A stretch of 64,000 nucleotides of DNA, from the NCBI GenBank assembly GCA_017533915.1, contig JAFWHX010000020.1, positions 124,001 through 188,000 on the forward strand. The letters are read 5' to 3'. A program made the translations under genes and the position numbers. The DNA comes from Eubacterium sp. GTDB taxonomy: Bacteria; Bacillota; Clostridia; Peptostreptococcales; Anaerovoracaceae. Shown one piece after another: positions 1-7,540 of this stretch. A model generated the notes under the pieces. It was not told the origin of the DNA, searched no databases, and worked only from the letters and a program-made list of their open reading frames with translations. The stretch's first letter is position 1. The number at the start of each line of letters is the position of its first letter.

Positions 1-9
1 ATACCGGAG

Positions 10-867
10 TTATTTTTCCATGCCTTTAACCGGCTCTACTACGAGTTCGTCTTCGTAGTCTGCTCCGTATGTTCCGATCAGTGTCTTCTCATAGTCATCA
101 TGGAAGAAGTTGAGTGCTCCGAGTGATGTGAGCTCATCGTCGAGCCATTCAAGGAGTGTATCGTTTCCTTTGCTTACTGCAGGAGCGATCGTGTCCTGGC
201 TGCCGAGCTCAGGGATGCCAACCGTATAGCCTTTGTTGTCGTTTGCGAATGCGATGACCTCTGTGTTATCGTTTGCCCAGCAGCATGCGTTTCCGTTCTC
301 GAGCGCATTCTTGGCGTTTGCATATGTGTCGTACTTCTGCAGCTTGACGTCTGGAAGATTTTCTGTGAAGTATGTCTCTGCAGTTGTTCCCGAGATAACG
401 ATAACTTCGTCGTCAGCTGTGAGTTCAGATACGTCCTTGATCACGCGGCTGTCAGGGGAGACTACTCCGAGAGATACGTTCATGTACGGATAAGCAAAAT
501 CTACTTTTTCAGCTCTTTCGTCAGTGACGGTGAAATTCGCCAGAATGATGTCGACTTTTCCGGTCTCGAGGTATTCGACACGGTTTGCAGCTTCTGTTGA
601 GACGAAGTTCACTTCGACTCCGAGGTCTTCTCCGATCTTCTTTGCGAGCTCGATGTCATAACCCTGATACTCACCGTTCTCATCTACATAGCCGAACGGG
701 CTCTTGTCTGAGAAGACTCCGAGGTTGATGGTTCCTGATTCTTTTATCTCGTCAAGTGTGCGGTAAACGACTTTATCATTTCCGCCTTTGTTTCCGCAGG
801 CTGCGAGCGACAATGCCATTACAAGTGCCGCGATAAGTGCTATAACTTTTACTACATTCTTTTTCAT
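10..867 (-). CDS. Amino-acid ABC transporter substrate-binding lipoprotein
   Basis: This is an extracellular solute-binding protein (SBP_bac_3, GlnH/HisJ-like family) that captures a polar amino acid and hands it to the membrane permeases encoded upstream. The start is taken at the ATG ending at 867, which has AGGAGT seven bases upstream; an in-frame ATG at 894 overlaps the ATPase gene and adds nine non-signal residues. The 285-residue product starts MKKN, followed by a hydrophobic segment and the lipobox LAAC near residue 23, so it should be lipid-anchored outside the membrane. Family-typical stretches GYDIELAKKIG and VDIILANFTVTDER follow. It is the last gene of a four-gene operon, 13 bases after the ATPase. 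The actual substrate cannot be read from sequence. Confidence 0.93.
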   Translation of the reverse strand: MKKNVVKVIALIAALVMALSLAACGNKGGNDKVVYRTLDEIKESGTINLGVFSDKSPFGYVDENGEYQGYDIELAKKIGEDLGVEVNFVSTEAANRVEYLETGKVDIILANFTVTDERAEKVDFAYPYMNVSLGVVSPDSRVIKDVSELTADDEVIVISGTTAETYFTENLPDVKLQKYDTYANAKNALENGNACCWANDNTEVIAFANDNKGYTVGIPELGSQDTIAPAVSKGNDTLLEWLDDELTSLGALNFFHDDYEKTLIGTYGADYEDELVVEPVKGMEK

Positions 868-880
868 TTCCTGTACTCCT

Positions 881-1657
881 TTATAATACTTCATCAGTGT
901 CTTCCAGTTTCCTGACGTGTTCGAATTCGAATGTCTTCAGGAACTGTTTCGCACGTTCTGTCTGTGGGTGGTCGAAGAATGTCTCGGGATCGTTTTCTTC
1001 TACTATATGCTTATTGTCGATAAAGATAACGCGATCTGCGATAGCTTTGGCGAAGTTCATCTCGTGCGTTACGATTATCATCGTCCTGTCGTGTCTCGCA
1101 AGATCTACTATGACGTCCAGCACCTCACGGACCATCTCAGGATCCAGCGCTGCTGTCACTTCATCAAAGAGCATTATCTCGGGGTGCATACAGAGTGCGC
1201 GCACTATGGCGACTCGCTGTTTCTGTCCTCCGGAAAGCTGTCTCGGATAGCTGTCTGCTCTATCCTTGAGGCCGACTCTGTCAAGAAGATCAAGTGCTTC
1301 CTTTTCAGCTTCAGCCTTTGATTTCTTAAGCACCTTAGTCGGCGCAAGCGTTATGTTATCGATCACAGTCATATGCGGGAAAAGATCATAGCTCTGGAAT
1401 ACCATGCCGATCTTTCTTCTGACCTGCGTGAGGTTTTTGCTGCCCTGGCTCACGCTTTCACCGTGGAGCGTTATGCTCCCGCCCTGGATAGGCTCCAGAG
1501 CATTGATACATCGCAGGAGTGTGCTCTTGCCGCATCCGGAAGGGCCGACGATAACGATTACCTCGCCTTTGTGGACTGTCATGCTGAAGTCATCAAGGAT
1601 CACGTTTCCGTCGAATTCTTTTCTGAGATGCGAGATCGTAAGCAATTCTTCCTTCAT
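881..1657 (-). CDS. Amino-acid ABC transporter ATP-binding protein
   Basis: Cytoplasmic ATPase of the GlnQ/HisP type that powers uptake by the neighbouring permeases. The 258-residue protein has Walker A GPSGCGKST near residue 38, a Q-loop in MVFQSYDLFPHMTV, the signature LSGGQKQRVAIVRAL, and Walker B IMLFDEVTAALDPE. In the usual family motif the Walker B end reads DEPTSALDPE, so this one carries a P-to-V change just after the catalytic Glu, a minor difference. The H-loop His lies in IIVTHEMNF. Length is normal for the family. It lies 4 bases after the preceding permease gene and 13 bases before the lipoprotein gene, as expected for one transcript. Confidence 0.95.
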   Translation of the reverse strand: MKEELLTISHLRKEFDGNVILDDFSMTVHKGEVIVIVGPSGCGKSTLLRCINALEPIQGGSITLHGESVSQGSKNLTQVRRKIGMVFQSYDLFPHMTVIDNITLAPTKVLKKSKAEAEKEALDLLDRVGLKDRADSYPRQLSGGQKQRVAIVRALCMHPEIMLFDEVTAALDPEMVREVLDVIVDLARHDRTMIIVTHEMNFAKAIADRVIFIDNKHIVEENDPETFFDHPQTERAKQFLKTFEFEHVRKLEDTDEVL

Positions 1658-1661
1658 GACT

Positions 1662-2336
1662 TTACGCCCACCTCCTTTCGAGCCAGCCGGCCAGCATACT
1701 TATTGGCCAGCATACGATGAAATATAAGAAAAATATAGTCAGATATACGCCAAATGCTGCGTTTGGACTTGTCATTCTGTTAGCTTCGATTATCTGCTGT
1801 CCGACCTTCAGGACTTCTACAACGCCGATCATAAGCACCAGGCTGGTGGTTTTGATCATCCTGGTGATCAGATTGATCGACAGCGGCACGAGTCTGCGCA
1901 CGACCTGCGGAATGATGATGTACCGGTACGTCTGGCCTGAATCAAGACCCAGTGCGGCTGCACTTTCATATTGATGCTTCGGTATGCTCGTGAGTGCGCC
2001 GCGGACGAGGTCGCTCATCTCAGCTGTGCCCCAGAGCGTGAACACGATCACTGCGGATAGCTCACCGGAAATGTCGAGTCCGAGTGCACGTGTCGATCCG
2101 AAGAATACGATGAACAAAAGCACCAGCTGCGGCATGATCCTCATGACCTCAAGGAAGATGCGGGTGAGCACTTTTGTCACGGGGTTCTTCCACGTCATTA
2201 CGATACCGATCAGGATCCCTAGAGGTATGCTGATCAGGACTGCGATCATACTTATCTCAAGCGCGACACCGAGACCACCCAGCAGACGCGCGAAGTTGCT
2301 TCCCTTAAACAGGACCTCAAGCCCCAAATTCGGCAT
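1662..2336 (-). CDS. Amino-acid ABC transporter permease (second)
   Basis: Inner-membrane permease of the HisM/GlnP family (BPD_transp_1 fold). The start at 2336 (MPNLGLEV) has AAAGGAGG eight bases upstream; a longer frame opening at 2366 only adds residues inside the previous gene. The 224-residue product has several hydrophobic helices and the cytoplasmic EAA loop in ESAAALGLDSGQTYRYIIIPQ, where the ATPase docks. It overlaps the upstream permease gene by 20 bases, suggesting translational coupling. Two different permeases imply a heterodimeric channel. This copy has an AALGL loop while the partner has SFSLGL, so they are diverged paralogues and not a recent duplication. Confidence 0.93.
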   Translation of the reverse strand: MPNLGLEVLFKGSNFARLLGGLGVALEISMIAVLISIPLGILIGIVMTWKNPVTKVLTRIFLEVMRIMPQLVLLFIVFFGSTRALGLDISGELSAVIVFTLWGTAEMSDLVRGALTSIPKHQYESAAALGLDSGQTYRYIIIPQVVRRLVPLSINLITRMIKTTSLVLMIGVVEVLKVGQQIIEANRMTSPNAAFGVYLTIFFLYFIVCWPISMLAGWLERRWA

Positions 2337-2979
2337 AGCGCAGCCTCCTTTCGAGCAGGGTCCCAAGTATCGATACCGGGAGCAGTATTATCAGGTAGAA
2401 GAACACGAGCAGGGCAAGGCTCTCTACCGTATCGTAGTAAAGGCCGATGAGGTCTTTCGAAACGAACATCAGGTCCATCAGGCTGATGGCACTGAATACG
2501 CTGGTCTCTTTCAGAAGGAATATCACGTTCGCGACGAATGCAGGTACGCTGACGGATATCGCCTGCGGCATTATCACATATCTGAATGTCTGTGCCTCTG
2601 TAAGCCCAAGAGAAAATGCACTTTCCCTCTGAACAGGCTGTACTGCGTCGAGGCCGCTTCTGAAAGCTTCAGCCATGTAGCTGCCGCCGAGGAACGTCAG
2701 GCCGACGATCCCGCAGACCTCTGCAGACATTGAAATACCGACCTTCGGAAGGCCGTAATATATGAAGAACAATTGTATCAGCAGGGGAGTGTTCCTGCTG
2801 ATCTCTATGTATACTCTCGCTATCTGGCTCAGTACGGGCACTCTGTAGTAGCGGACGGCAGCGCAGATAACGCCGACGATGATCGAGAAAACGATCCCGA
2901 TCACACCAATCCTTACAGTCAGAACCGCAGCTTCCTGGAACAGCGGCAGATAACGTTGTATTACTTCCCAATCAAGCAT
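2317..2979 (-). CDS. Amino-acid ABC transporter permease (first)
   Basis: First gene of the importer operon: a 220-residue integral membrane protein of the HisQ/GlnP type. It has an N-terminal helix (AAVLTVRIGVIGIVFSIIVG), the family segment RNTPLLIQLFFIYYGLP, and the EAA-type loop ESAFSLGLTEAQTFRYVIMPQ that contacts the ATPase. The ATG at 2979 has only a modest purine stretch upstream (AAAGGGAT, about 10 bases away). It pairs with the permease encoded next. The leader upstream holds a possible promoter (TTGCTG, 16-base spacer, TATTAT, minus strand 3103-3130) and a GC-rich stem with arms near 3047 and 3082; both are weak calls. Confidence 0.93.
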   Translation of the reverse strand: MLDWEVIQRYLPLFQEAAVLTVRIGVIGIVFSIIVGVICAAVRYYRVPVLSQIARVYIEISRNTPLLIQLFFIYYGLPKVGISMSAEVCGIVGLTFLGGSYMAEAFRSGLDAVQPVQRESAFSLGLTEAQTFRYVIMPQAISVSVPAFVANVIFLLKETSVFSAISLMDLMFVSKDLIGLYYDTVESLALLVFFYLIILLPVSILGTLLERRLRYAEFGA

Positions 2980-3153
2980 AGGGGAGATGATCCCTTTCTA
3001 TTACATGTCAAAATACTGTGTATAAACTAACTTTAATACGATGTAGTGCACCGGGTATCGGCAAAAAAGCTATCTGAAATGCCCGGATGCATACAATATC
3101 GCATAATAATACTTATACATAATACAGCAAAATGTACGTTATAGCAAGGGAAA

Positions 3154-3969
3154 ATGCTGTTAATGGCTGTTATGGTAGATCCTGACTGTATTATTAATAT
3201 GATGTTATTATCGGCGCATAGAGTAAACGGTATTATTACAGACGGTAAACTGTCTGTACACGATGCAGTCGTGGATGTCAACCTGACGACACTTTCCAGA
3301 GATGAGGCAGTCAGAGCTTTGACGACAGGTATCAACTGCAGCGAGGCTGATTTTGATCTGTCCGGAGAAAAAGGATATATACGAAGCTGGGCTGATATAG
3401 ACGGGACTGCGATCATAGTAGGAGGAACAGAGAAAGTAGATGATCCGATAGGATATCAAAAAGGTTATAGACCAGAGTACATCAGACGGGACAGTCAGGC
3501 TAAAGTCACCTCGCCGAAGTCTGGTGAGGTAAGCAGTTACAGCTACAGCCTTGGCGGTGAGAACTGGAAAGCGGAGACAGTATATGATCTGGCAGATACA
3601 TCAAAACCTGCGAGCGCTGTATGTTTCGGAGAGGTGGTCAGAAAGAAAGCCAACCCTCTCACAGTAAAGAGAAAGAGCAAAACGATCAAGATAAGAAAAG
3701 CGAAACTCAACAGGGAAAAGCAGACGATAAGCCGTAAAAAAATCATGTCTGTGAGTAAAAGCGAGGGAGCTGTCAGATATTAAATAGGCAGCGTGAGCAA
3801 TAATAAATACAAGAAGTATTTCACAATAAGCAAAAAGACCGGAAAAGTCACAGTCAAAAAGGGACTCAAAAAGGGAAAATACAGACTGACGATCAGAGTT
3901 ACGGCTGCAGGAAACGATGAATACAAAAAGAAGACTGTGAGCGTAAAGACTACCGTCAGGGTATACTGA
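3154..3969 (+). pseudogene. Surface-protein remnant with in-frame stop (Ig-like/3-strand C-terminal repeat)
   Basis: An open frame of 209 codons ends at TAA 3781-3783, yet the same frame continues for another 61 codons to TGA 3967-3969 and encodes the natural second half of the domain. Before the stop: NPLTVKRKSKTIKIRKAKL and ISRKKIMSVSKSEGAVRY; after it: NKYKKYFTISKKTGKVTVKKGLKKGKYRLTI (read in two pieces). This is the lysine-rich repeat seen at the C-terminus of many clostridial secreted proteins. There is no signal peptide at the N-terminus; the ATG at 3154 has AAGGG close upstream. Residues 1-150 are not recognised. It looks like a 5'-truncated cell-surface gene disabled by one substitution (a Lys AAA codon to TAA is the simplest explanation), though the short form may still be made. 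Confidence 0.7.
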
Positions 3970-4010
3970 TCCAGAGAAAGATGTACACAGAGTATACTGA
4001 TCCAGAGAAA
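3961..4010. repeat. 19-bp direct repeat at the end of the surface-protein remnant
   Basis: The sequence GTATACTGATCCAGAGAAA occurs at 3961-3979 and again at 3992-4010, 31 bases apart. The first copy contains the terminal TAC TGA of the remnant frame. It is a small local duplication next to a decaying gene and carries no recognisable function. Confidence 0.85.
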
Positions 4011-4058
4011 TAATCGATGCCGAGTTAAAACCGGGACGATTCATTTACCTCTGTGCTA

Positions 4059-4087
4059 TTGAATGGCGCGGCTGCTTCGTGTATAAT
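4059..4087 (+). promoter_or_regulatory. Sigma-A-type promoter for the P-loop gene
   Basis: TTGAAT (4059-4064), 17-base spacer, perfect TATAAT (4082-4087). The start codon of the P-loop gene is 37 bases downstream. Confidence 0.7.
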
Positions 4088-4123
4088 AAATGTACCGAAT
4101 AAAGAAAGAGAGGCATTTTAATC

Positions 4124-4546
4124 ATGGTCAAATTACTGATTGGACATAAAGGTTCCGGCAAAACGAAGCAGATGATCGATCTTGCAAATAACCAGGCACA
4201 GGACAGTAACGGCAGCGTGATCTATATCAACAAGAATTCACGCCTTATGCTCGACCTGTCGTATAAGATCAGAGTGATATGTATGGAGGATTTTCCGGAG
4301 ATCACCAATTCAGATGAGTACATCGGCTTCCTCTACGGGATCATAAGTCTGGACAGCGATATCGAGACCATCTATATAGACAGCATACTTAAGCATGCGA
4401 ACTTCCAGCTTGAAGATATCCCCGGATTCCTCACAAGGCTCAAGGACATCTCTGAGCACTATGATATCGAGTTCATCGTAAGTCTGTCTGCTGATAAGGA
4501 AGAGATGATCGGAGTCGATTTCAGTAATTATGAAGTACTGAACTAG
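4124..4546 (+). CDS. Small P-loop NTPase of unknown role
   Basis: A 140-residue cytoplasmic protein with Walker A GHKGSGKT at residues 7-14 and a candidate Walker B strand IETIYIDSI around residue 85, followed by a strand FIVSLSADKEE that could end a compact nucleotide-binding fold. Similar short proteins are common in Clostridia and are sometimes labelled PilT-like, but nothing here supports a pilus role: there is no hexameric secretion-ATPase signature. The start has AGAGAGG about 11 bases upstream. It is transcribed from its own promoter and lies 93 bases before a Nudix gene. I recognise only the P-loop fold; ligand and function are unknown. Confidence 0.8.
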   Translation: MVKLLIGHKGSGKTKQMIDLANNQAQDSNGSVIYINKNSRLMLDLSYKIRVICMEDFPEITNSDEYIGFLYGIISLDSDIETIYIDSILKHANFQLEDIPGFLTRLKDISEHYDIEFIVSLSADKEEMIGVDFSNYEVLN

Positions 4547-4639
4547 CAGCGCTCGTTCAGGATATCGTTTCAGAAAGGATAGTTGCGCCGTGTGCCGAAA
4601 GGTCCACGGCGCTGTTGCGTTCATGAGAGGGAAACAGTG

Positions 4640-5326
4640 ATGAGGATCAAAGATATTGAGGATGCTTTTCGGGGCAGGGAAACGGTAACGATCGGGCATC
4701 ATAAAGAATATGCTGTACTTGTACCGTTTGTCGAGGATAAGGAAATGTCGCTTAATGCCGATGAGCCTGAGGTATCTCTTTTGTACGAGGTAAGAGCGGC
4801 GGGAATAATGCAGCCGGGTGAAGTCTGCTTCCCCGGAGGACATGTCGAAGACGGCGAAACGCCAGAAGAATGTGCTGTGAGAGAGACATGTGAGGAGCTT
4901 GGCATCACAGGTGATGACATCAGGATCATTGCGCGGTGTGATACTCTTTACGGGAGCGGAAGCTTCACACTGTATACTTTTATAGGTGAGCTGATCTCTG
5001 ATAATGAAAGCACCGACACGGAGAATGCAGGTGCAGATCTGCCGGGCATTATAGAACGCTTAAAACCCGATCCGGAAGAAGTTTCAGATGTTTTCACAGT
5101 GCCGATGAAGGATTTGATCGAGAAAGAACCGGAGCATTATACTGAGCACCTGAGGCCTGATATAGATCCGGATTTTCCATATGATAAAGTAGGCATCAGC
5201 CGTGACTACCCGTGGCGAACGTCGGACTATGAGATACCGGTATATGAGATAGACGGACACATCATCTGGGGCATGACAGCACGCATAACAGAGCGCGTAG
5301 TGAAGATACTGCATGAACATGACTGA
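4640..5326 (+). CDS. Nudix hydrolase, CoA pyrophosphatase-like
   Basis: A complete Nudix box is present: GGHVEDGETPEE followed by CAVRETCEELGI fits GX5EX7REUXEEXGU, which binds the catalytic Mg2+. Just before it, LLYEVRAAGIMQPGEVCFPGG resembles the UPF0035 motif LLTxR...HxGexxFPGG of CoA pyrophosphatases (NudL/Pcd1), which split CoA into 3',5'-ADP and phosphopantetheine. The start at 4640 follows GAGAGGG by nine bases; a TTG start at 4583 would add 19 basic residues of no evident meaning. The product is 228 residues. A hairpin terminator follows directly. CoA specificity is inferred from the motif; another nucleotide substrate is possible. Confidence 0.85.
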   Translation: MRIKDIEDAFRGRETVTIGHHKEYAVLVPFVEDKEMSLNADEPEVSLLYEVRAAGIMQPGEVCFPGGHVEDGETPEECAVRETCEELGITGDDIRIIARCDTLYGSGSFTLYTFIGELISDNESTDTENAGADLPGIIERLKPDPEEVSDVFTVPMKDLIEKEPEHYTEHLRPDIDPDFPYDKVGISRDYPWRTSDYEIPVYEIDGHIIWGMTARITERVVKILHEHD

Positions 5327-5335
5327 CATAAACTG

Positions 5336-5366
5336 AAAAAGCTGCATCATTCGAGATGCAGCTTTT
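5336..5366. terminator. Bidirectional hairpin terminator between Nudix gene and trpS
   Basis: AAAAA, stem GCTGCATC (5341-5348) / GATGCAGC (5355-5362) with a six-base loop, then TTTT. With A-tract and T-tract on either side it can stop transcription from both converging genes. Confidence 0.85.
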
Positions 5367-5444
5367 ACTATCTTTGCTTGTATCATACAGCTGCCTTTAT
5401 TTCAGGATCTGATTTAGGATCTGTTCTACGATCTGCTGTGTTGT

Positions 5445-6524
5445 CTACTTTACGATTTTTGATGGGACGCCGAGTCCGAATGTGTCATATACACGCTTCA
5501 TCGTACGCTCTGCGATAGCATTTGCTTTTTCCGCACCGTCATGGAGTGTTGTGAGAAGCTCTTCGGAATAACGTATGTCATTATATCTTTCCTGGATAGG
5601 AGCAAGTGATTCCTGTACCACTCCGACAAGATCCTTCTTGAAGTCGCCATATCCTTTTCCTGCATACATTTCTTCGATGCTCGCAAGGGACTCGCCTGAC
5701 AGAACGCTGTATATATTCATAAGGTTGCTGACGCCAGGCTTTTCCTCCGGGTCGAACCTTACGATTCCCTCAGAGTCGGTAACGGACTTCATAATAGACT
5801 TTTTGATCTTGTTCGCGTCATCGAGAAGGGCGATAGAACTATGGATGTTCTTGTTGGATTTGCTCATCTTCTGCGTTGGATCGTCCAGCGCCATAATGCG
5901 GGCGCCTTCCTTCATGAACCTTCCGTCAGGAACGACGAACGTTTTTTTGATCGTATTGTTGACTCTGATCGCGATGTCGCGGCAGAGCTCAATGTGCTGC
6001 TTCTGATCGCTACCTACCGGTACGATATCTGTATCATAGAGCAGAATGTCGGCTGCCATCAGGACAGGGTAGACGAGAAGTCCGGTGCCCACAGATTCTT
6101 TGCCGCCGCTCTTAGCCTTGAACTGAGTCATCCTGAAAAGCTCGCCCGTATATGAATTGCATGCGAGCACCCATCCGAGCTGCGCATGTCCCGGCACCTC
6201 AGACTGCACGAAGATGATCGATTTCTTGGGATCTACTCCTACAGCCATATAGAGAGCGGCCAGATCGAGTATGTGCTTCTTCAGCTCTTTCGGATCCTGC
6301 GGTACTGTGATGGCATGTTCATCTACTATGCAGTAGATGCAGTCGTTGTCGTTCTGAAGATCGACGAACTGTTTGATCGCGCCGAGGTAATTACCAAGAT
6401 GGAGACTTCCGGAAGGCTGTACACCGGAGAATACTCTCTTTCTTCTTTCAGGTTTTGCGTCAGCACCCTCAGCTTTGTTCTCAATATTGTCTGCTGCTGT
6501 GTTTTCTATATTTTTTTCAGGCAT
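5445..6524 (-). CDS. trpS: Tryptophanyl-tRNA synthetase
   Basis: Charges tRNA-Trp with tryptophan (class Ic synthetase, cytoplasmic dimer). The signature motifs are clear: GSLHLGNYLGAI (HIGH-type) and KMSKSNKN (KMSKS loop). GTGLLVYPVLMAADILLY and PVGSDQKQH are further conserved blocks. The start at 6524 (MPEKNIEN) follows AAAGGA by eight bases; an ATG at 6533 sits too close to that site. The N-terminus has about 25 extra acidic residues before the catalytic core (VFSGVQPSG), slightly longer than most bacterial TrpRS. The 359-residue length otherwise fits. It has its own promoter and no T-box leader is visible. Confidence 0.97.
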   Translation of the reverse strand: MPEKNIENTAADNIENKAEGADAKPERRKRVFSGVQPSGSLHLGNYLGAIKQFVDLQNDNDCIYCIVDEHAITVPQDPKELKKHILDLAALYMAVGVDPKKSIIFVQSEVPGHAQLGWVLACNSYTGELFRMTQFKAKSGGKESVGTGLLVYPVLMAADILLYDTDIVPVGSDQKQHIELCRDIAIRVNNTIKKTFVVPDGRFMKEGARIMALDDPTQKMSKSNKNIHSSIALLDDANKIKKSIMKSVTDSEGIVRFDPEEKPGVSNLMNIYSVLSGESLASIEEMYAGKGYGDFKKDLVGVVQESLAPIQERYNDIRYSEELLTTLHDGAEKANAIAERTMKRVYDTFGLGVPSKIVK

Positions 6525-6570
6525 TTCTGTCATTCCTTTCAAGTTTGTATCAAGTTGATATAACGTCAGA

Positions 6571-6600
6571 ATTATAACATTTATATACACTGGCGGTCAA
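6571..6600 (-). promoter_or_regulatory. Promoter for trpS
   Basis: On the minus strand TTGACC (6595-6600), 18-base spacer, perfect TATAAT (6571-6576). It lies about 47 bases before the trpS start. Confidence 0.75.
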
Positions 6601-6680
6601 GCATGGGAGGATGCAGGGGTAATGGACGGTGAGATACAGGGGTAATGGATCGGCAGAATCTCTCCATGCGGGTTGATTCC

Positions 6681-7216
6681 GTCTACAGAATGAGCAAAAC
6701 TATGCAAAGTGAGATCACTTCCGCTGGTTTTCAGGCTTTTGTAGACGGAATCATGGGTTTTGGGGCCATATCGTCTACAGAACGATCAAAAATGCGCAAA
6801 GTGAGATCACTTTTGCTGGTTTTTTGGTTTTTGTAGACAGAATCATGGGCTTTGGGGCTGTTTTCGTCTACAGAATGATCAAAAATGTGCAAAGTGAGAT
6901 CACTTTCGCTGGTTTTCAGGCTTTTGTAGACGGAATCATGGGCTTTGGGGCTGTTTTCGTCTACAGAATGATCAAAAATGTGCAAAGTGAGATCACTTTC
7001 GCTGATTTTCAGGTTTTTGTAGACGGGATCATGGGCTTTGAGGCTGTTTCCGTCTACAGAACGAGCAAAATTGTGAAAAATGATATCATTTTCGCTGATT
7101 TTTTGGTTTTTGTAGACGGGATCACGGGCTTTTGGGTCGTTTCTGTCTACAGAACGAGCAAAATTGTGAAAAATGATACCACTTTCGCTGATTATTTGGT
7201 TTTTGTAGACGAGTGA
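6681..7216. repeat. Six tandem copies of a 93-bp palindromic repeat
   Basis: Units begin with GTCTACAGAA at 6681, 6773, 6866, 6959, 7052 and 7145; spacing is 92, 93, 93, 93 and 93, and the last unit is cut after its hairpin half. Within each unit GTCTACA pairs with TGTAGAC about 53 bases later, and inside that an inner dyad AAAGTGA-GA-TCACTTT sits in the middle. The remaining 27 bases (GGAATCATGGGCTTTGGGG and following) form the linker. Unit 5 has a changed inner dyad, AAAATGATATCATTTT, in which both arms changed together. Because 93 is a multiple of three, long frames open on both strands, but none has a ribosome site. I do not recognise the element. Confidence 0.95.
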
Positions 7217-7406
7217 TGGATCATATGTAATGGCTGACTGTAGATCACTATAAAATCTGATGGAGATTATCTTCTGAAGCGATATTCAGTTTTATGAGCA
7301 CCATTCATGAAAATCGCAACATCAGGTTATTGATAGCTTTTGCTCTATTGATAACTGCTGCTTTATTGATAGAATTTCGCATTATCGTGTATAAACAAAA
7401 TTAAAG
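7217..7406. other. AT-rich intergenic region with three TATTGATA boxes
   Basis: No gene is visible between the repeat array and argC. The stretch holds TATTGATA at 7328-7335, 7346-7353 and 7364-7371, each exactly 18 bases apart on the same strand, followed 36 bases later by the argC promoter region. Regular spacing of less than two helical turns suggests, but does not prove, binding sites for a regulator. Confidence 0.6.
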
Positions 7407-7435
7407 TTGTATTATTATACATAATGTGTTATGAT
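7407..7435 (+). promoter_or_regulatory. Candidate argC promoter overlapped by an ARG-box-like operator
   Basis: TTGTAT (7407-7412), 17-base spacer, TATGAT (7430-7435). The dyad TGTATTATTATACA (7408-7421) matches the ArgR/AhrC operator core TGAATWWWWATTCA at 12 of 14 positions and covers the -35 and spacer, a good place for arginine repression. The -35 itself is poor. ArgR is not encoded in this window. Confidence 0.5.
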
Positions 7436-7540
7436 TTAATATATTGTACATACGGTGCGAAAATCGATAAAATCATGAGTTTTGTTCGGTGTTCTTGCTT
7501 GGATAGCCATTAAAGACAGGCAGGGCACCATGATCAGAAA

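Noticed and set aside
2980-3150. CodY box or T-box before the amino-acid importer
   Set aside because: Neither consensus was found; only a weak promoter and one stem are visible.
6525-6680. T-box leader for trpS
   Set aside because: The promoter lies only about 50 bases from the start codon and the conserved T-box sequence is missing.
6645-7216. Open frames on both strands through the 93-bp repeats, up to 130 codons
   Set aside because: They arise because 93 is a multiple of three. None has a ribosome site, the 92-bp step between units 1 and 2 breaks the frame, and all contain the same palindromic DNA.
6681-7216. CRISPR array
   Set aside because: Units are nearly identical along their whole length, with no unique spacers and no cas genes nearby.
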